Source of the DNA: Clostridiaceae bacterium
GTDB lineage: Bacteria > Bacillota > Clostridia > Acetivibrionales > DUMB01
DNA: 64,000 nt
Assembly (NCBI GenBank): GCA_012840085.1
Contig: DUMB01000096.1
Span: forward strand, 1 to 64,000
Direction: 5' to 3'
Positions 31,319-40,542 of the stretch are shown one piece after another. Below the pieces are notes generated by a model. That model searched no databases and was not told the origin of the DNA. It was given only the letters and a program-made list of their open reading frames with translations. Numbering within the stretch: the stretch's first letter is position 1; every line of letters begins with the position of its first letter. A program made the position numbers and the translations under genes.

Positions 31319-31333
31319 ATTGGTATGACCAAT
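31319..31333. promoter_or_regulatory. FadR/PdhR/LldR-type operator 1
   Basis: ATTGGTATGACCAAT is a perfect 6-3-6 dyad with the TGGT-N3-ACCA core known for PdhR, LldR and GlcC. It is 211 bases before lctP and 102 bases after the regulator gene. Confidence 0.75.
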
Positions 31334-31422
31334 TGTTTGATATAACATTTATCTTCATGAAGATACCTCATATGAATCTTGTTAATAATATGGCAGTCCG
31401 GGTGCCTTTATTTTTTGCACCT

Positions 31423-31441
31423 AAATTGGTTATACCAATTT
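31423..31441. promoter_or_regulatory. FadR/PdhR/LldR-type operator 2
   Basis: AAATTGGTTATACCAATTT is a perfect 8-3-8 dyad with the same core, 104 bases downstream of operator 1 (about ten helical turns), a spacing compatible with looping. Confidence 0.78.
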
Positions 31442-31543
31442 TGCTAAATGCATATTTGACGGAATTATACCTAAAATACAACAGGAAAATTATGCCCCAA
31501 ATACAACGGGAAGCGGAAAATGCTAATTTAAGGAGTGTATGGC

Positions 31544-33115
31544 ATGAATATCACGATATTATTTTTTTTGGCACTTGTGCCAATCCTGTGGCTTATAGTA
31601 TCTCTTGGAATTTTAAAATGGCCGGGTTATAAGGCTTGTCCCATTGCCCTTGGATTGACAGTGGTACTTTCAATACTGGTATGGAAAATGAGTGTGATTG
31701 ACAGCCTGACAGCGGGACTGGAAGGTGTTGCTCTTGCTTTATGGCCAATAACCCTGATTATTATTGCAGCAGTTTTTACCTACAATTTATCCGTTCATAC
31801 CGGCAGTATGGATTTAATCAAAAATATGATTACCGGTGTCACTAGCGATAAGAGAATCCTGGTGCTCATTCTTGCCTGGGGCTTCGGGGGCTTTCTTGAA
31901 GCAATAGCCGGCTTCGGAACTGCAGTTGCCATACCGGCCAGCATAATGATTGCGCTGGGGTTTGAACCACTGTTTGCCGCCGTGATTTGTCTTGTTTCCA
32001 ATACCATAGCTACCGCTTTCGGAGCTATCGGCACCCCGGTAATTACATTGGCTAAAGTTACCGAACTGGAAACCACACAGCTCACCTATGCGGTTGCCCT
32101 TCAACTGCTTCCGCTTATCATCCTGCTGCCCTTTGCCCTTGTAATGATCACAGGCAAATCTGTAAAGGCGGTTAGAGGCGTATTTATTGTAACTCTTATA
32201 TCCGGTGTTTCCTTTGCTGTTCCGCAGCTTTTCATTGCCAGATACCTCGGACCTGAGTTACCGGCTGTTGTTGGTTCTGTTTGTTCCATGGCTTCTACAA
32301 TAATTGCGGCAAGGCTTATGAACAGGAAATCCAAAGGGTCAAACTCTTCCCAGGAGGAATATCAGATTGAAGCGGCAAAGGCCAGTGGCCGGCAAAAGCC
32401 TGTTTCCTTCAAAGAAGGCTTTAAGGCGTGGCTGCCGTTCATACTGGTTTTCATCTTCATTCTTGGCTCCTCAACCCTTATACCGCCGGTAAATAAGATA
32501 TTATCAGCCATTAAAACCGACGTACCCATTTATACAGGTGAAGGAGCAAAACCCTATACTTTCAGCTGGCTGGCAACCCCCGGAACACTGATTATTATTG
32601 CGACTTATCTGGGAGGATTGCTCCAGGGCGTGAAGTTCAGTGAGATAACAAAGCTTTTGGTTAAAACGGTAAAACAGATGACTAAGTCCGCCATAACCAT
32701 TGTATCCATTATTGCTCTGGCAAAAATCATGGGCTACAGCGGAATGATCGGTTCCATCGCAACCGTGCTTGTTATGATTACCGGTTCTTTCTACCCGCTG
32801 ATCGCCCCAATTATCGGTGCTTTGGGAACCTTTGTCACCGGGAGTGATACTTCTGCAAATGTGCTTTTCGGCAGACTTCAGGCTGAAGCCGCAAAAGCAT
32901 GCGGAGCCAACCCATACTGGATAGCTGCCGTCAATACAGGCGGTGCTACTGCGGGTAAGATGATTTCACCTCAAAGCATAGCAATCGCAGTGGCAGCAAC
33001 AAATCTTCCGGGAAGCGAAGGCAAGATTCTTGGAAGCACCATCAAGGTTTGTATCGTCTATGTAATCATTCTTGGGCTGATCAGCTATTTCTGCGGTCCA
33101 TTGTTCGGTTATTAG
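31544..33115 (+). CDS. lctP: L-lactate permease
   Basis: 523 aa from ATG 31544 (AAGGAG, 8-base spacing). A LctP-family transporter of about 12-14 helices importing lactate with protons. Family signatures: FGGFLEAIAGFGTAVAIPA (about 105-125), NTIATAFGAIGTPVITLA, TGSDTSANVLFGRLQ and NTGGATAGKMISPQSIAIA (near 455). Length is normal. It is flanked by a FadR-type regulator and by fragments of electron-transfer flavoprotein genes, as in the lct operons of acetogens. Confidence 0.93.
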   Translation: MNITILFFLALVPILWLIVSLGILKWPGYKACPIALGLTVVLSILVWKMSVIDSLTAGLEGVALALWPITLIIIAAVFTYNLSVHTGSMDLIKNMITGVTSDKRILVLILAWGFGGFLEAIAGFGTAVAIPASIMIALGFEPLFAAVICLVSNTIATAFGAIGTPVITLAKVTELETTQLTYAVALQLLPLIILLPFALVMITGKSVKAVRGVFIVTLISGVSFAVPQLFIARYLGPELPAVVGSVCSMASTIIAARLMNRKSKGSNSSQEEYQIEAAKASGRQKPVSFKEGFKAWLPFILVFIFILGSSTLIPPVNKILSAIKTDVPIYTGEGAKPYTFSWLATPGTLIIIATYLGGLLQGVKFSEITKLLVKTVKQMTKSAITIVSIIALAKIMGYSGMIGSIATVLVMITGSFYPLIAPIIGALGTFVTGSDTSANVLFGRLQAEAAKACGANPYWIAAVNTGGATAGKMISPQSIAIAVAATNLPGSEGKILGSTIKVCIVYVIILGLISYFCGPLFGY

Positions 33116-33117
33116 TT

Positions 33118-33681
33118 TGGAAAGCAGATGAGGGAATTCTTCTGTCGGACAGAAAGTTTGCAGGTGCAGATGTTCTGGTAACCAGCTATACTCTGTCCCA
33201 GGGTGTCAGGGAAGCCGGTGAGTTTGATCTTATTCTCTGCGGCAAGCAGACCACAGACGGAGATACTGCACAGGTGGGACCGGAAATGGCGGAGTACCTG
33301 AAGATACCAAATGTATCGAATGTCAAGAGAATAGTAAGCGTTGAAGATGATGCCATAACCGTTGAAATGGATATGGCGAATACCGTTGAGATAGCCAGGG
33401 TTAAATTCCCATGCCTCCTTTCAGTGGAAAAGGATATCTTTATGCCGCGGCTTCCGTCCTATGTAAAGATGAGGGCGACAAAAGGCAAGGAAATAAAAGT
33501 CATGGGCTTTTCAAGCCTGAAGGATCAGGATGAGATGAAATACGGCCTTAATGGCTCGCCCACTCAGGTTCAAAGAATTTTCCATCCTGAATCCAATATT
33601 AAGCGTGAGCTCTGGAATGATTCAGCAGAGGAGCTGGCAGACAAACTGTTCAACAAGATTAAAGAAAGCAAGTTTGTTTGA
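33118..33681 (+). pseudogene. 5'-truncated electron transfer flavoprotein beta subunit
   Basis: Homology starts abruptly 3 bases after the lctP stop with WKADEGILLSDRKFAGADVLVTSYTLSQG, a stretch that normally lies about 75-95 residues into EtfB. The remainder is well preserved (LILCGKQTTDGDTAQVGPEMAEYL, PCLLSVEKD, MRATKGKEIKVM). The N-terminal part of the nucleotide-binding fold is gone and no ribosome site exists at the new 5' end. It is best explained by a deletion that removed the etfB start and everything between it and lctP. Confidence 0.85.
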
Positions 33682-33696
33682 TTGGGGGGCAATAAA

Positions 33697-33897
33697 ATGG
33701 CAAGATTAGTGATTCATAACGGAAAGATAACCGACAGGGATGCCTTTATAAAGATTTGTCCTTTTAATGCCCTGGAGATTAAGAGCGGGGTTGCCGAAGT
33801 CAATAGTTCGTGCAAAATGTACAGGCTCTGTGTCAGAAAAGGTCCTGAGGGGGCTGCTGAAATTGTGGAGGATCTAAATTTTCCGCTTTTTTACTGA
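33697..33897 (+). pseudogene. 3'-truncated EtfA-like subunit, ferredoxin-like N-terminus only
   Basis: ATG 33697 with GGGGGG 7 bases upstream begins MARLVIHNGKITDRDAF, KICPFNALEI, SSCKMYRLCVRKGPEGAAEIVED, the N-terminal ferredoxin-like domain seen on LctC/EtfA of lactate-dehydrogenase Etf complexes. One of the expected cysteines is Tyr (CKMYRLC). The frame stops after about 66 codons in unrelated DNA; the flavin-binding body (about 330 aa) is missing and an IS fragment follows. Confidence 0.8.
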
Positions 33898-34260
33898 ATA
33901 TTGTAACTGCTCTGTTGATAAGCAAATATACCGCGACAGCAATGCCACTAATAGCATTGCAATGCCGCTCAGACACATTGCGGCGCCGACGCAATCATAT
34001 GAATCAGCCAGATCCCATACACCATTGCAGTCATCAATATTAGCAGGTGTAATTACAAAATCAGTCATAAAACCATCCAGGGCTGCAAGCATATGCAGCT
34101 TATAGCCCGGATAAGTTTCTTTCTTAAAAGGACATTTCCCGTAAGTTGCTCCAAAACCCCGGAATGCCTTATGGAACTTAACCCTTCTAAACTTACACAC
34201 TCTCTGATAGAATACATTCTGCCAAGCTCCATCATGTATTGTGACTCCCTATCATTAGTT
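33898..34260 (-). pseudogene. IS982-like transposase fragment
   Basis: The minus strand reads VCKFRRVKFHKAFRGFGA, YGKCPFKKETYPGYKLHML and LDGFMTDFVITPANIDDCNGVWDLAD (about 34200 down to 34000), the central DDE region of IS982-type transposases with the conserved TPANxDD. Both ends of the transposase are missing or scrambled. Terminal repeats were not identified. It lies directly after the break in etfA and probably mediated the operon's decay. Confidence 0.65.
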
Positions 34261-34458
34261 TGGCGATTAATGACAGGTTACAATATTATGCTGGAGTTTT
34301 TCATTCGCAAATTTTACCTGTAAATAAAGCCAGCACAACAAGTTAAATTATTATATATTTTGTGCATGAGTAATAAATTGTTAGAAGAAAGAAAATTTTC
34401 TACAATAGAAGAATTCTCTTATGAACCTGGGCGTTATAAGAACGGAGGCGTTTATAAA

Positions 34459-36255
34459 ATGAAGAGATCGATTTTTATATTATTGATGGCATGCATGCTG
34501 TTGGCTTCCGGGTGCAGTTATGGAAACAGAGCAGATAATAAGCAGAAAAATTCTACCGACACCAAAACATCAGACAACAATTCGTCCATTGATTCTTCAA
34601 AGCTGTTCTCTTCCAGAGACTTTGAAGCGGGTTACGATGAAAGTACAAGTACCATTATTCAACTCAATAGTGACACAGCAACCAGTACTTCCAGCGCTGT
34701 TAAAATCTCCGGAAGCACCGTGACTATAACTGATGAAGGCACCTATATTCTTGCGGGCACCCTCAATGATGGAATAATCATTGTAGACTCGGAGAAAACA
34801 GATAAGGTCCAACTGGTGCTTAATAATGTTTCTATTAATAGCGAAACATCTGCACCCATTTATATCCGGCAGTCGGATAAGGTGTTTATTACCCTTGCTC
34901 AGGATTCTGTCAATACCCTCACTAATGGCGGGACTTTTACTGCCATTGACGAAAACAACATAGATGCGGCCATTTTTTCAAAGGAGGATTTGACGCTGAA
35001 CGGCTCCGGCATCCTGACAATTACCTCTCCTGCAGGACATGGTATTGTTTCCAAGGACGAGTTGACCCTGACCGGGGGTACCTATTATATCATCTCGGCT
35101 TCCCATGGTTTGGAAGGCAAGGACAATATATGCATTGCCAATGCCGAGATAAATATCACCTCGGGCAAAGATGGAATTCATGCAGAAAACGCAGAGGATA
35201 CCTCTCTTGGATTTATATATATCCAAAGCGGCACTTTTAATATTTTTTCCGATGGTGACGGCATTGCTGCTTCTGACCGGATGCAGATTGATGACGGTAC
35301 TTTTTACATTATTTCCGGCAGCGGAAGTTGGAATCCGGAAAAGAAGGGTTCCGATTTCCGGGGCAGCTTCCTGGAAGACGGTGGCCGTCAGGGGAAAGGC
35401 TTCAAAGGTGGCAATACTGCCAACAGTACCAAAAGTACTGACACAAAGGATAACAGCACCAGCTGCAAGGGTATTAGAGCAACCGGCAATCTTATTATCA
35501 ACGGAGGTAGCTTTACCGTTGACACAGCAGATGATGCGGTTCATTCCAATGCTTCAATTACCATTAGCGGCGGCACTTTTCAAATTGCGGCGAATGATGA
35601 CGGCTTCCATGCAGATGAAACTCTGGCGATATCCTCGGGTACCATCAACATTGCCGAATGTTATGAAGGCCTGGAAGGATTCCATGTGAAAATTTCAGGA
35701 GGTGACATCACCATATATGCCAGCGACGATGGCATCAACGCTGCAGGTGGTACTGATCAGAGCGGTATCGGCGGAATACGCGGCAAAGACAAGTTTGGCG
35801 GCAGAAGAGGAGGAGGTTCTTCTTCCAACGGCAGCATTGCCATCTCGGGCGGAAAACTGTATATCAACGCCGGTGGTGACGGTATTGATGCCAATGGAAC
35901 GCTGATGATTTCCGGGGGCTATGCCGTTGTATGCAGCCCAACCGACGGCGATACAGCTACCCTTGACTACGATGTCAGCGGAACTATAACAGGCGGTACA
36001 TTCATCGGTACCGGCGCATCAAGCATGGCTAAGAGCTTTAGCGATTCCGAACAAGGTGTCATTGCCGTGAGAGTAGGCAAACAGCCCGCAGGTACTGCCA
36101 TTACTCTGACAGATTCTGATGGAAATACGGTAATTTCTTCATATGCACCTGAGCTTGACTTTGCAGTTGTGATTCTCAGCAGTCCTGATATTGTCAAGGG
36201 TAAGACCTATACGCTTACCGTTGGTTCTTACAGCGAAGAATTTACTGCAAGTTAA
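34459..36255 (+). CDS. Cthe_2159-like carbohydrate-binding lipoprotein (beta-helix)
   Basis: 598 aa from ATG 34459 (GGAGG 11 bases upstream). A lipoprotein signal (MKRSIF..., lipobox LASGC with Cys about 20), a Ser/Asn/Lys-rich linker, then a DUF4353-type (PF14262) right-handed parallel beta-helix formed by repeats such as LTLNGSGILTITSPAGHGI, ISGGTFQIAANDDGFHADE, ISGGDITIYASDDGINA and ISGGKLYINAGGDGIDANG. The Asp-Gly turns (DDGxxA) are predicted calcium sites. Cthe_2159 of Clostridium thermocellum binds cellulose and polygalacturonate. A Gly/Ser/Lys-rich insert sits at about 290-330. The protein is expected to be surface anchored. Confidence 0.88.
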   Translation: MKRSIFILLMACMLLASGCSYGNRADNKQKNSTDTKTSDNNSSIDSSKLFSSRDFEAGYDESTSTIIQLNSDTATSTSSAVKISGSTVTITDEGTYILAGTLNDGIIIVDSEKTDKVQLVLNNVSINSETSAPIYIRQSDKVFITLAQDSVNTLTNGGTFTAIDENNIDAAIFSKEDLTLNGSGILTITSPAGHGIVSKDELTLTGGTYYIISASHGLEGKDNICIANAEINITSGKDGIHAENAEDTSLGFIYIQSGTFNIFSDGDGIAASDRMQIDDGTFYIISGSGSWNPEKKGSDFRGSFLEDGGRQGKGFKGGNTANSTKSTDTKDNSTSCKGIRATGNLIINGGSFTVDTADDAVHSNASITISGGTFQIAANDDGFHADETLAISSGTINIAECYEGLEGFHVKISGGDITIYASDDGINAAGGTDQSGIGGIRGKDKFGGRRGGGSSSNGSIAISGGKLYINAGGDGIDANGTLMISGGYAVVCSPTDGDTATLDYDVSGTITGGTFIGTGASSMAKSFSDSEQGVIAVRVGKQPAGTAITLTDSDGNTVISSYAPELDFAVVILSSPDIVKGKTYTLTVGSYSEEFTAS

Positions 36256-36351
36256 TATGAATTTACCGCACGCTTATCACAAATTAATATAATGAGGTAT
36301 GACAGGGGCACCAGGTAAAACGATAAAATACTTAACCACGCCCAAAATTGG

Positions 36352-36381
36352 TTGACATTGCCGGGCGTAAAAGTGTAATAT
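36352..36381 (+). promoter_or_regulatory. Candidate promoter with flanking inverted repeat
   Basis: TTGACA (36352-36357), 18-base spacer, TAATAT (36376-36381). ACGCCC (36338-36343) and GGGCGT (36363-36368) form a dyad across the -35 box that could be an operator. Confidence 0.5.
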
Positions 36382-36407
36382 AAAAATAATCAGGTAAGGA
36401 GGGCAGA

Positions 36408-36832
36408 ATGAGGAATCAGGCATAAGCGATATTTTTGATATCAATGCTTTGAAAACTAAATTAATAAAGCAAGTTGAAGATTACATAATCCCTTCCGCCT
36501 GGCAATTATCTGATATATCGTATATAGCAGATGGTAGCAAAAAGCACGAAGAGGCCGTAAACTGGCCGCATTTCACAAAAAAGCTGACAGGAATTGGAGC
36601 ATATCAGAGCAAAGAATTCGAAAACCGGTCTATGAAGTATGCATTAAATAAGGTATCTGTTCCGGCAAAGCTTTCTCAGGAAACCTCAAGTTTTATTTTT
36701 TACAGAATTGTATATGGCGCTCTAAAAATGGCCACCCTGCAGGACAGCCATTTTTTCAAGGGATTATCAGCCGTTAAAGAGTTTTCGCGTAATCGCCTAT
36801 TTTCTTGTCCATATTTATTATGTGATTTGTAA
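36408..36832 (+). pseudogene. Hypothetical gene, frameshifted at its start
   Basis: A strong ribosome site (AAGGAGGG, 36396-36403) precedes ATG 36408, but that frame stops after 5 codons. One base over, an open frame reads NEESGISDIFDINALKTKL and continues for about 125 residues, so a single-base loss near codon 3 is likely. The last 20 codons overlap the antisense hemerythrin gene and do not look like a natural C-terminus. No domain recognised. A decent promoter stands upstream. Confidence 0.4.
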
Positions 36833-37175
36833 GCCAGCTAATAACCATTTTATTGGCATTAAGTATAACCAGAATATTGCCGCCGGTCTCTTCATAATCG
36901 CTTTTCAACTTGGCAAGCTCATTAATGAAGCCGGCATGTGCTTTCTTTTGAGCATCAATCTCAGGATAGCGGATTTCTTCCATATAAGCTTCTTCATCTC
37001 TGAAGTGTTGCTTTGTATATTCATCCAAGAAATCAAGCATTGTATTAATGTAATCTTTTGCTCTCCGTTCTTTTCCGGCTTCAAACAGTTCATTGGCCTT
37101 TTCAAACCATATTTTGTGCTGTTCATCGATATGTTTAACACCGACAGACAAGTTAGGAGTCCATGCTATTGACAT
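36774..37175 (-). CDS. Bacteriohemerythrin
   Basis: 133 aa, normal for single-domain bacteriohemerythrins, four-helix proteins that bind O2 at a di-iron centre. Ligands are visible: His in VGVKHIDEQHK (about 15), HxxxE in QHFRDEEAYM (about 56/60), HxxxH-type AHAGF (about 75) and NHIINMDKKI (His/Asp about 117/122). In anaerobes they act in O2 sensing, storage or detoxification. The minus strand has a 37-bp conserved block 67-103 bases upstream (see regulatory entry). Its 3' end overlaps the decayed gene on the other strand by about 59 bases. Confidence 0.93.
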   Translation of the reverse strand: MSIAWTPNLSVGVKHIDEQHKIWFEKANELFEAGKERRAKDYINTMLDFLDEYTKQHFRDEEAYMEEIRYPEIDAQKKAHAGFINELAKLKSDYEETGGNILVILNANKMVISWLTNHIINMDKKIGDYAKTL

Positions 37176-37241
37176 ATAAACCCTCCTTCTAAATTATTCA
37201 TATTACATAAATTTTATAGTTTTTCTTGGACAATTTCAATA

Positions 37242-37278
37242 GATTTCCAGAATAATGACGTATTGTGTCGATATCATG
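37242..37278 (-). promoter_or_regulatory. 37-bp block shared with the upstream region of the DNRLRE gene
   Basis: 32 of 37 bases match 57133-57169; both lie upstream of minus-strand genes (67 and 90 bases from the start codons). The core CGTATTGTG-CGATAT is nearly invariant. Between the block and the hemerythrin start a TTGAAA...TATAAA pair (15-base spacer) may be the promoter. Probably a regulator site. Confidence 0.5.
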
Positions 37279-37465
37279 AAAGATACTGTTGGTATAAATT
37301 TACTTTCTGCTTCAGCAAATTTGATGTGGTTAATTTATTTTACAGATAGTGGAACTTTTTGTGACATATATATTTCAACATAACAAGCGGTAGTTAATGC
37401 AATTCAACATTGAAAAAAACCTTGAAAAACTAAAAATGCCTGCCTGACGGGAAAAAACGCAGGTC

Positions 37466-37501
37466 AAAAAAGTTATGTTTCTTGAGAGGGAACTTTTTTT
37501 T
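37466..37501. terminator. Terminator-like A/T hairpin
   Basis: AAAAAAGTT (37466-37474) pairs with AACTTTTTTTT (37491-37501). Both arms end in A/T runs, so it could act on either strand. No plus-strand gene directly precedes it. Confidence 0.4.
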
Positions 37502-37545
37502 GGAATTGATAACCAATTATTTTTCCAAATTCAACCTGTAAATGT

Positions 37546-37565
37546 AACATATTATTTAAAATGTT
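37546..37565. promoter_or_regulatory. Leader dyad site 1
   Basis: AACATATTATTTAAAATGTT, an imperfect palindrome (AACAT...ATGTT). It is an exact reverse complement of site 2, 267 bp downstream. GACACTATTCGACA follows at 37571-37584 and is conserved in the second leader. Confidence 0.55.
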
Positions 37566-37812
37566 GTTTATGACACTATTCGACAGAAATACAGTTTTTC
37601 CTGCCCTGAATTAAAAAAATTTTATTCATTTTTATGATTATTACTGCATTTCCGCCTAATTCAACTGTTATAAGATGTCTAGGCTTAATGTAACAAATTA
37701 TAATTATTTTCGACAAAATCATACATTTATTTTTATGGCAATTTCAATGGAACTTGACTTTTTAAAATTAAGAATGCTGCTATATAAATAATTGCGCAGC
37801 ATTTACGAATGT

Positions 37813-37832
37813 AACATTTTAAATAATATGTT
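37813..37832. promoter_or_regulatory. Leader dyad site 2
   Basis: AACATTTTAAATAATATGTT, the exact inverted copy of site 1. It lies about 70 bases before the c-di-GMP riboswitch. Confidence 0.55.
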
Positions 37833-37903
37833 GCATATTTGCTTGAAATACAGTAACTGTAAGGACCAGAGTCCTGAAATACTAATTTAATAAAACACCA
37901 TAG

Positions 37904-38005
37904 TAAAACACTATGAAAAAGGCAAACTTATTGAAAAATAAGGACGCAAAGCCACGAGTCTAAGGTGTAAAGCACTATGATAGTCGGGTTGCCAGGGTGT
38001 ATTTG
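37904..38005 (+). ncRNA. c-di-GMP-I (GEMM) riboswitch, chemosensory unit 1
   Basis: Aptamer landmarks in order: AAACAC (P1 5' side), AAGGCAAAC, a GAAA tetraloop in TTATTGAAAAATAA (P2), GGACGCAAAGCCACGAGTCTAAGG, GATAGTCGGGTTGCC (P3 with its receptor) and GTGTATTT (P1 3' side). These are the conserved elements of class-I c-di-GMP riboswitches. A terminator follows at once, so c-di-GMP should control read-through into the che operon. The sign (on or off) cannot be read with certainty. Confidence 0.93.
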
Positions 38006-38020
38006 AATAGTGGTATTTAA

Positions 38021-38053
38021 AGCCATGGCAAACAAGATTGCTATGGTTTTTTT
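38021..38053 (+). terminator. Expression-platform terminator of riboswitch 1
   Basis: AGCCATGGCA (38021-38030) pairs with TGCTATGGTT (38039-38048) with two G-U pairs, followed by T (to 38053). Confidence 0.8.
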
Positions 38054-38109
38054 AGTTACTGTAAATAAATTACTGGCGGATTCTGCCTGTAACCTTGAAA
38101 GGAGCAAGT

Positions 38110-38133
38110 ATGACAGCAGTAATGAATTATTAG
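38110..38133 (+). CDS. Seven-codon ORF behind a strong ribosome site
   Basis: GAAAGGAG (38096-38103) and ATG 38110 open a 7-aa frame ending TAG 38133. The same leader position and ribosome site in unit 2 start a cheY gene. It may be a leader peptide or the stump of a lost gene. Confidence 0.3.
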   Translation: MTAVMNY

Positions 38134-38213
38134 AGCAAGTTTAAACAGTGAGCAACAGCCGCAGAAACCTAATAGTTGGAAATTTGACAATTAGACAAAG
38201 GAGTTGGGGAAAC

Positions 38214-38462
38214 ATGCTTCAATTAACTGATGAAGAATTGTTGAGGTATATAAAGAGTTGTGAAACTGAGGTCAATACATTGGCTGAAATTCACAAAGCC
38301 TTGATTCAAAAAAACATAAAGTGCAATATTGAAGAACTCCGGCAGAAGGTATTTCTTTTGCACCGCGATGGTTATATAGGAAATGAGCCAACCGTTGACG
38401 GTGTGAATATGTACTACATAATTTTCAACCCCGAGGTTGCAAATGAAAATCCTGTAACTTAA
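38214..38462 (+). CDS. 82-aa protein, possible winged-helix, first gene of the che unit
   Basis: ATG 38214 has GGAG 10 and GGGGA 3 bases upstream; a GTG at 38148 is in frame but lacks a site. The protein (LTDEELLRYIKSCETEVNTLAEIHKALIQ, IEELRQKVFLLHRDGYIGNEPTVDGVNMYYIIF) has a helix-helix-strand order with a GY-containing wing typical of small winged-helix folds. No family recognised. It is the first gene after the riboswitch, 115 bases before the receptor gene. Confidence 0.65.
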   Translation: MLQLTDEELLRYIKSCETEVNTLAEIHKALIQKNIKCNIEELRQKVFLLHRDGYIGNEPTVDGVNMYYIIFNPEVANENPVT

Positions 38463-38577
38463 CCAGAATTAGGATGTACAGTGAATTGGGAAAGATAAAG
38501 TTTTTCTGATTATTGTACATTTTACTAAATAAATTCCAAAAAATTTTTAACAAAAGAATTCAGGAGGTCGAATTGCT

Positions 38578-40524
38578 ATGGAAAAAAAACTTGCAAAGCC
38601 CTCGAGTGCTGGAAATGAAAAGGGAGCAGCACAGGTATCAGCATCTATAACAGATGAAATGGAGAAAAAAAGAGAACTTGCCAGAAAGCATGCTCAAGAT
38701 AAAGTGAGGGCAAGGACACTGGCCAAGCAGCAACAATTGGCTGAAAGGATTGCAGTTGCAACAGAGCAACTTGCTTCAGGTATCGAAGAAGCAAGCAGCG
38801 CCGCTGAAGAGCTTAGCACAACCATGGCTCAGATTGCCAAAGGGGCAAACGAAGCATCTTCTGCAGCAGAAGAGTCAAGAGCTGCAATCAACCAGATAGA
38901 AAAGGCTTCGGATGTAGCCGAAAAGAATGCAAAGGAATCCCTTGAAAGGGTGGATATATTAAAGGAATTAATTGAGAATACATCAAATGATATTGAGCTA
39001 ATGATTAAAGGAATTCAGGAATCAGCCAACACCAACCTGGAATCCGTGAAACTGGTAGGCGAACTGGAGAAGCAGTCCAATGAGATAGGGGAAATTGTAC
39101 AGGCGGTGGTAAGAATTGCCGACCAGACCAACCTGCTTGCTCTGAATGCAGCTATAGAAGCCGCCAGGGCCGGTGAGCATGGAAAGGGTTTTGCTGTCGT
39201 AGCGGATGAAGTCAGAAATCTGGCAGAGATATCAGAAAAATCAGCCAGAAATATCAGAGAACTTGTAAATGAAATACAGAATAATGTAAAAATCGTTGTG
39301 GCTGATATAGAAAATGCAGGCAAGGCCGCCAATGAAGAGGTTGAGAAAGCAAAGAGAACCACTGATGACCTTGTGAAAATAAATGAGGAAATTACCTCAG
39401 TACAAGCAGGGGTTGCAGAAATATACCAAAATGCTGTGGATGCAAACAAGGGAGCAAGTGAGTTCCTGGCAATAGCCGAACAGATTGCAGCGGCTGCTGA
39501 GCAGCAAAGCAGTGCTGCAGAGGAAGTGGAAAAGTCAATCGGCATGCAGAACAGGGCTTTCGATGAATTAAATGCGGGTGCTTCCGATTTGGCCCAGATG
39601 GCTGAATATTTAAAGGTATCTACAGATACGCAAAAATCCTCAGAATCCCTTGCAGCTGCTTCTGAAGAACTGTCAGCTAACGTGGAGGAGGCAAGTTCGA
39701 CTGCAAATGAGATAATGAAGGCCATGCAGCAGATATCCTCCGGTGCCCAGGCCCAGGCTGAACTAACTGATAGAGCTGCAAAACTTGCAGAAAGGCTTGT
39801 TGTAGCAGCAACTCAAATGAGTGAAAGAGCAGCATATTCCGCAGATAAGATAGCAGAACTTCAGAAGCTGTTGGAAGCAAATAAAACTGCAGTTGATAAT
39901 CTGATTACCGGTATATCGGCTTCTGCAGAATCCAGCATAGTGTCAGCTAAGAACATAAAGAATCTTGAGGAAACCACCAGGAAAATTGATAAGATTGTAG
40001 ATGCCATAGTAAATGTATCTATTCAAACGAATATGCTGGCTGTAAACGGCTCAATTGAAGCTGCAAGAGCTGGGGAATTCGGAAGAGGTTTCTCTGTAGT
40101 TGCCGGGGATATAAGGGCTCTTGCCAACGAGTCTGCAGAAAACACAGACAAAATCAAGGACCTTGTAAGAGGCATACAGAACCAGATTCAAAGGGTTGCA
40201 GCTGATATTGACCTTTCCAGCAAGACCTCCTTTGCGGAAGTGGAAAAGGCAAAGAAAACCACTCATAATCTCAATGTAATTGAAGAAAGCATGATAAAGA
40301 TTCTTGCAGGATCAAGGGAAATCAAGAAAGGTTCGGATGAGTCGTTGGTAGCCCTGGAACAGGCAAAGAAGGGCGTTGACCAGATTGCTATCGCTGCCCA
40401 GGAAGCCAGCAGCGGAGCCGAACAGGCAGCAGCAGCGGCAAGTCAGCAGGCAAAAGGCATGCAGGAACTTGCTGAAGCTATTGAAGAGATATCAGGATTG
40501 GCTGATGAGCTTCAGAATATGTAA
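38578..40524 (+). CDS. Soluble chemoreceptor with two tandem MCP signalling modules
   Basis: 648 aa with no membrane helix and no sensor domain. Two complete receptor hairpins follow each other: tip 1 [20 protein letters not shown] (from about residue 181) then [16 protein letters not shown]; tip 2 [20 protein letters not shown] (from about 481) then [18 protein letters not shown]. Each is flanked by Glu/Gln/Ala-rich methylation-type helices ([26 protein letters not shown]). The second tip is diverged (LAVNGS for LALNAA), so it may bind CheA/CheW differently. A short basic N-terminus (1-60) precedes. AGGAGGT lies 9 bases upstream. It is the only receptor in the cluster. Confidence 0.93.
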   Translation: MEKKLAKPSSAGNEKGAAQVSASITDEMEKKRELARKHAQDKVRARTLAKQQQLAERIAVATEQLASGIEEASSAAEELSTTMAQIAKGANEASSAAEESRAAINQIEKASDVAEKNAKESLERVDILKELIENTSNDIELMIKGIQESANTNLESVKLVGELEKQSNEIGEIVQAVVRIADQTNLLALNAAIEAARAGEHGKGFAVVADEVRNLAEISEKSARNIRELVNEIQNNVKIVVADIENAGKAANEEVEKAKRTTDDLVKINEEITSVQAGVAEIYQNAVDANKGASEFLAIAEQIAAAAEQQSSAAEEVEKSIGMQNRAFDELNAGASDLAQMAEYLKVSTDTQKSSESLAAASEELSANVEEASSTANEIMKAMQQISSGAQAQAELTDRAAKLAERLVVAATQMSERAAYSADKIAELQKLLEANKTAVDNLITGISASAESSIVSAKNIKNLEETTRKIDKIVDAIVNVSIQTNMLAVNGSIEAARAGEFGRGFSVVAGDIRALANESAENTDKIKDLVRGIQNQIQRVAADIDLSSKTSFAEVEKAKKTTHNLNVIEESMIKILAGSREIKKGSDESLVALEQAKKGVDQIAIAAQEASSGAEQAAAAASQQAKGMQELAEAIEEISGLADELQNM

Positions 40525-40542
40525 AGAATGGAGGGGATAGTA

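Noticed and set aside
33049-33117. N-terminal extension of the etfB frame into lctP
   Set aside because: This part lies in the lctP coding sequence in another frame, has no ribosome site and no EtfB similarity.
34978-35544. 188-aa minus-strand ORF inside the carbohydrate-binding lipoprotein gene
   Set aside because: Arises from the repeated beta-helix coding pattern; no supporting signal.
36822-37172. Plus-strand ORF opposite bacteriohemerythrin
   Set aside because: The hemerythrin frame has all metal ligands and a normal length; the opposite frame is a shadow.
39015-39725. 236-aa minus-strand ORF opposite the soluble receptor
   Set aside because: Low-complexity antisense frame of a coiled-coil gene; no start signal or domain.
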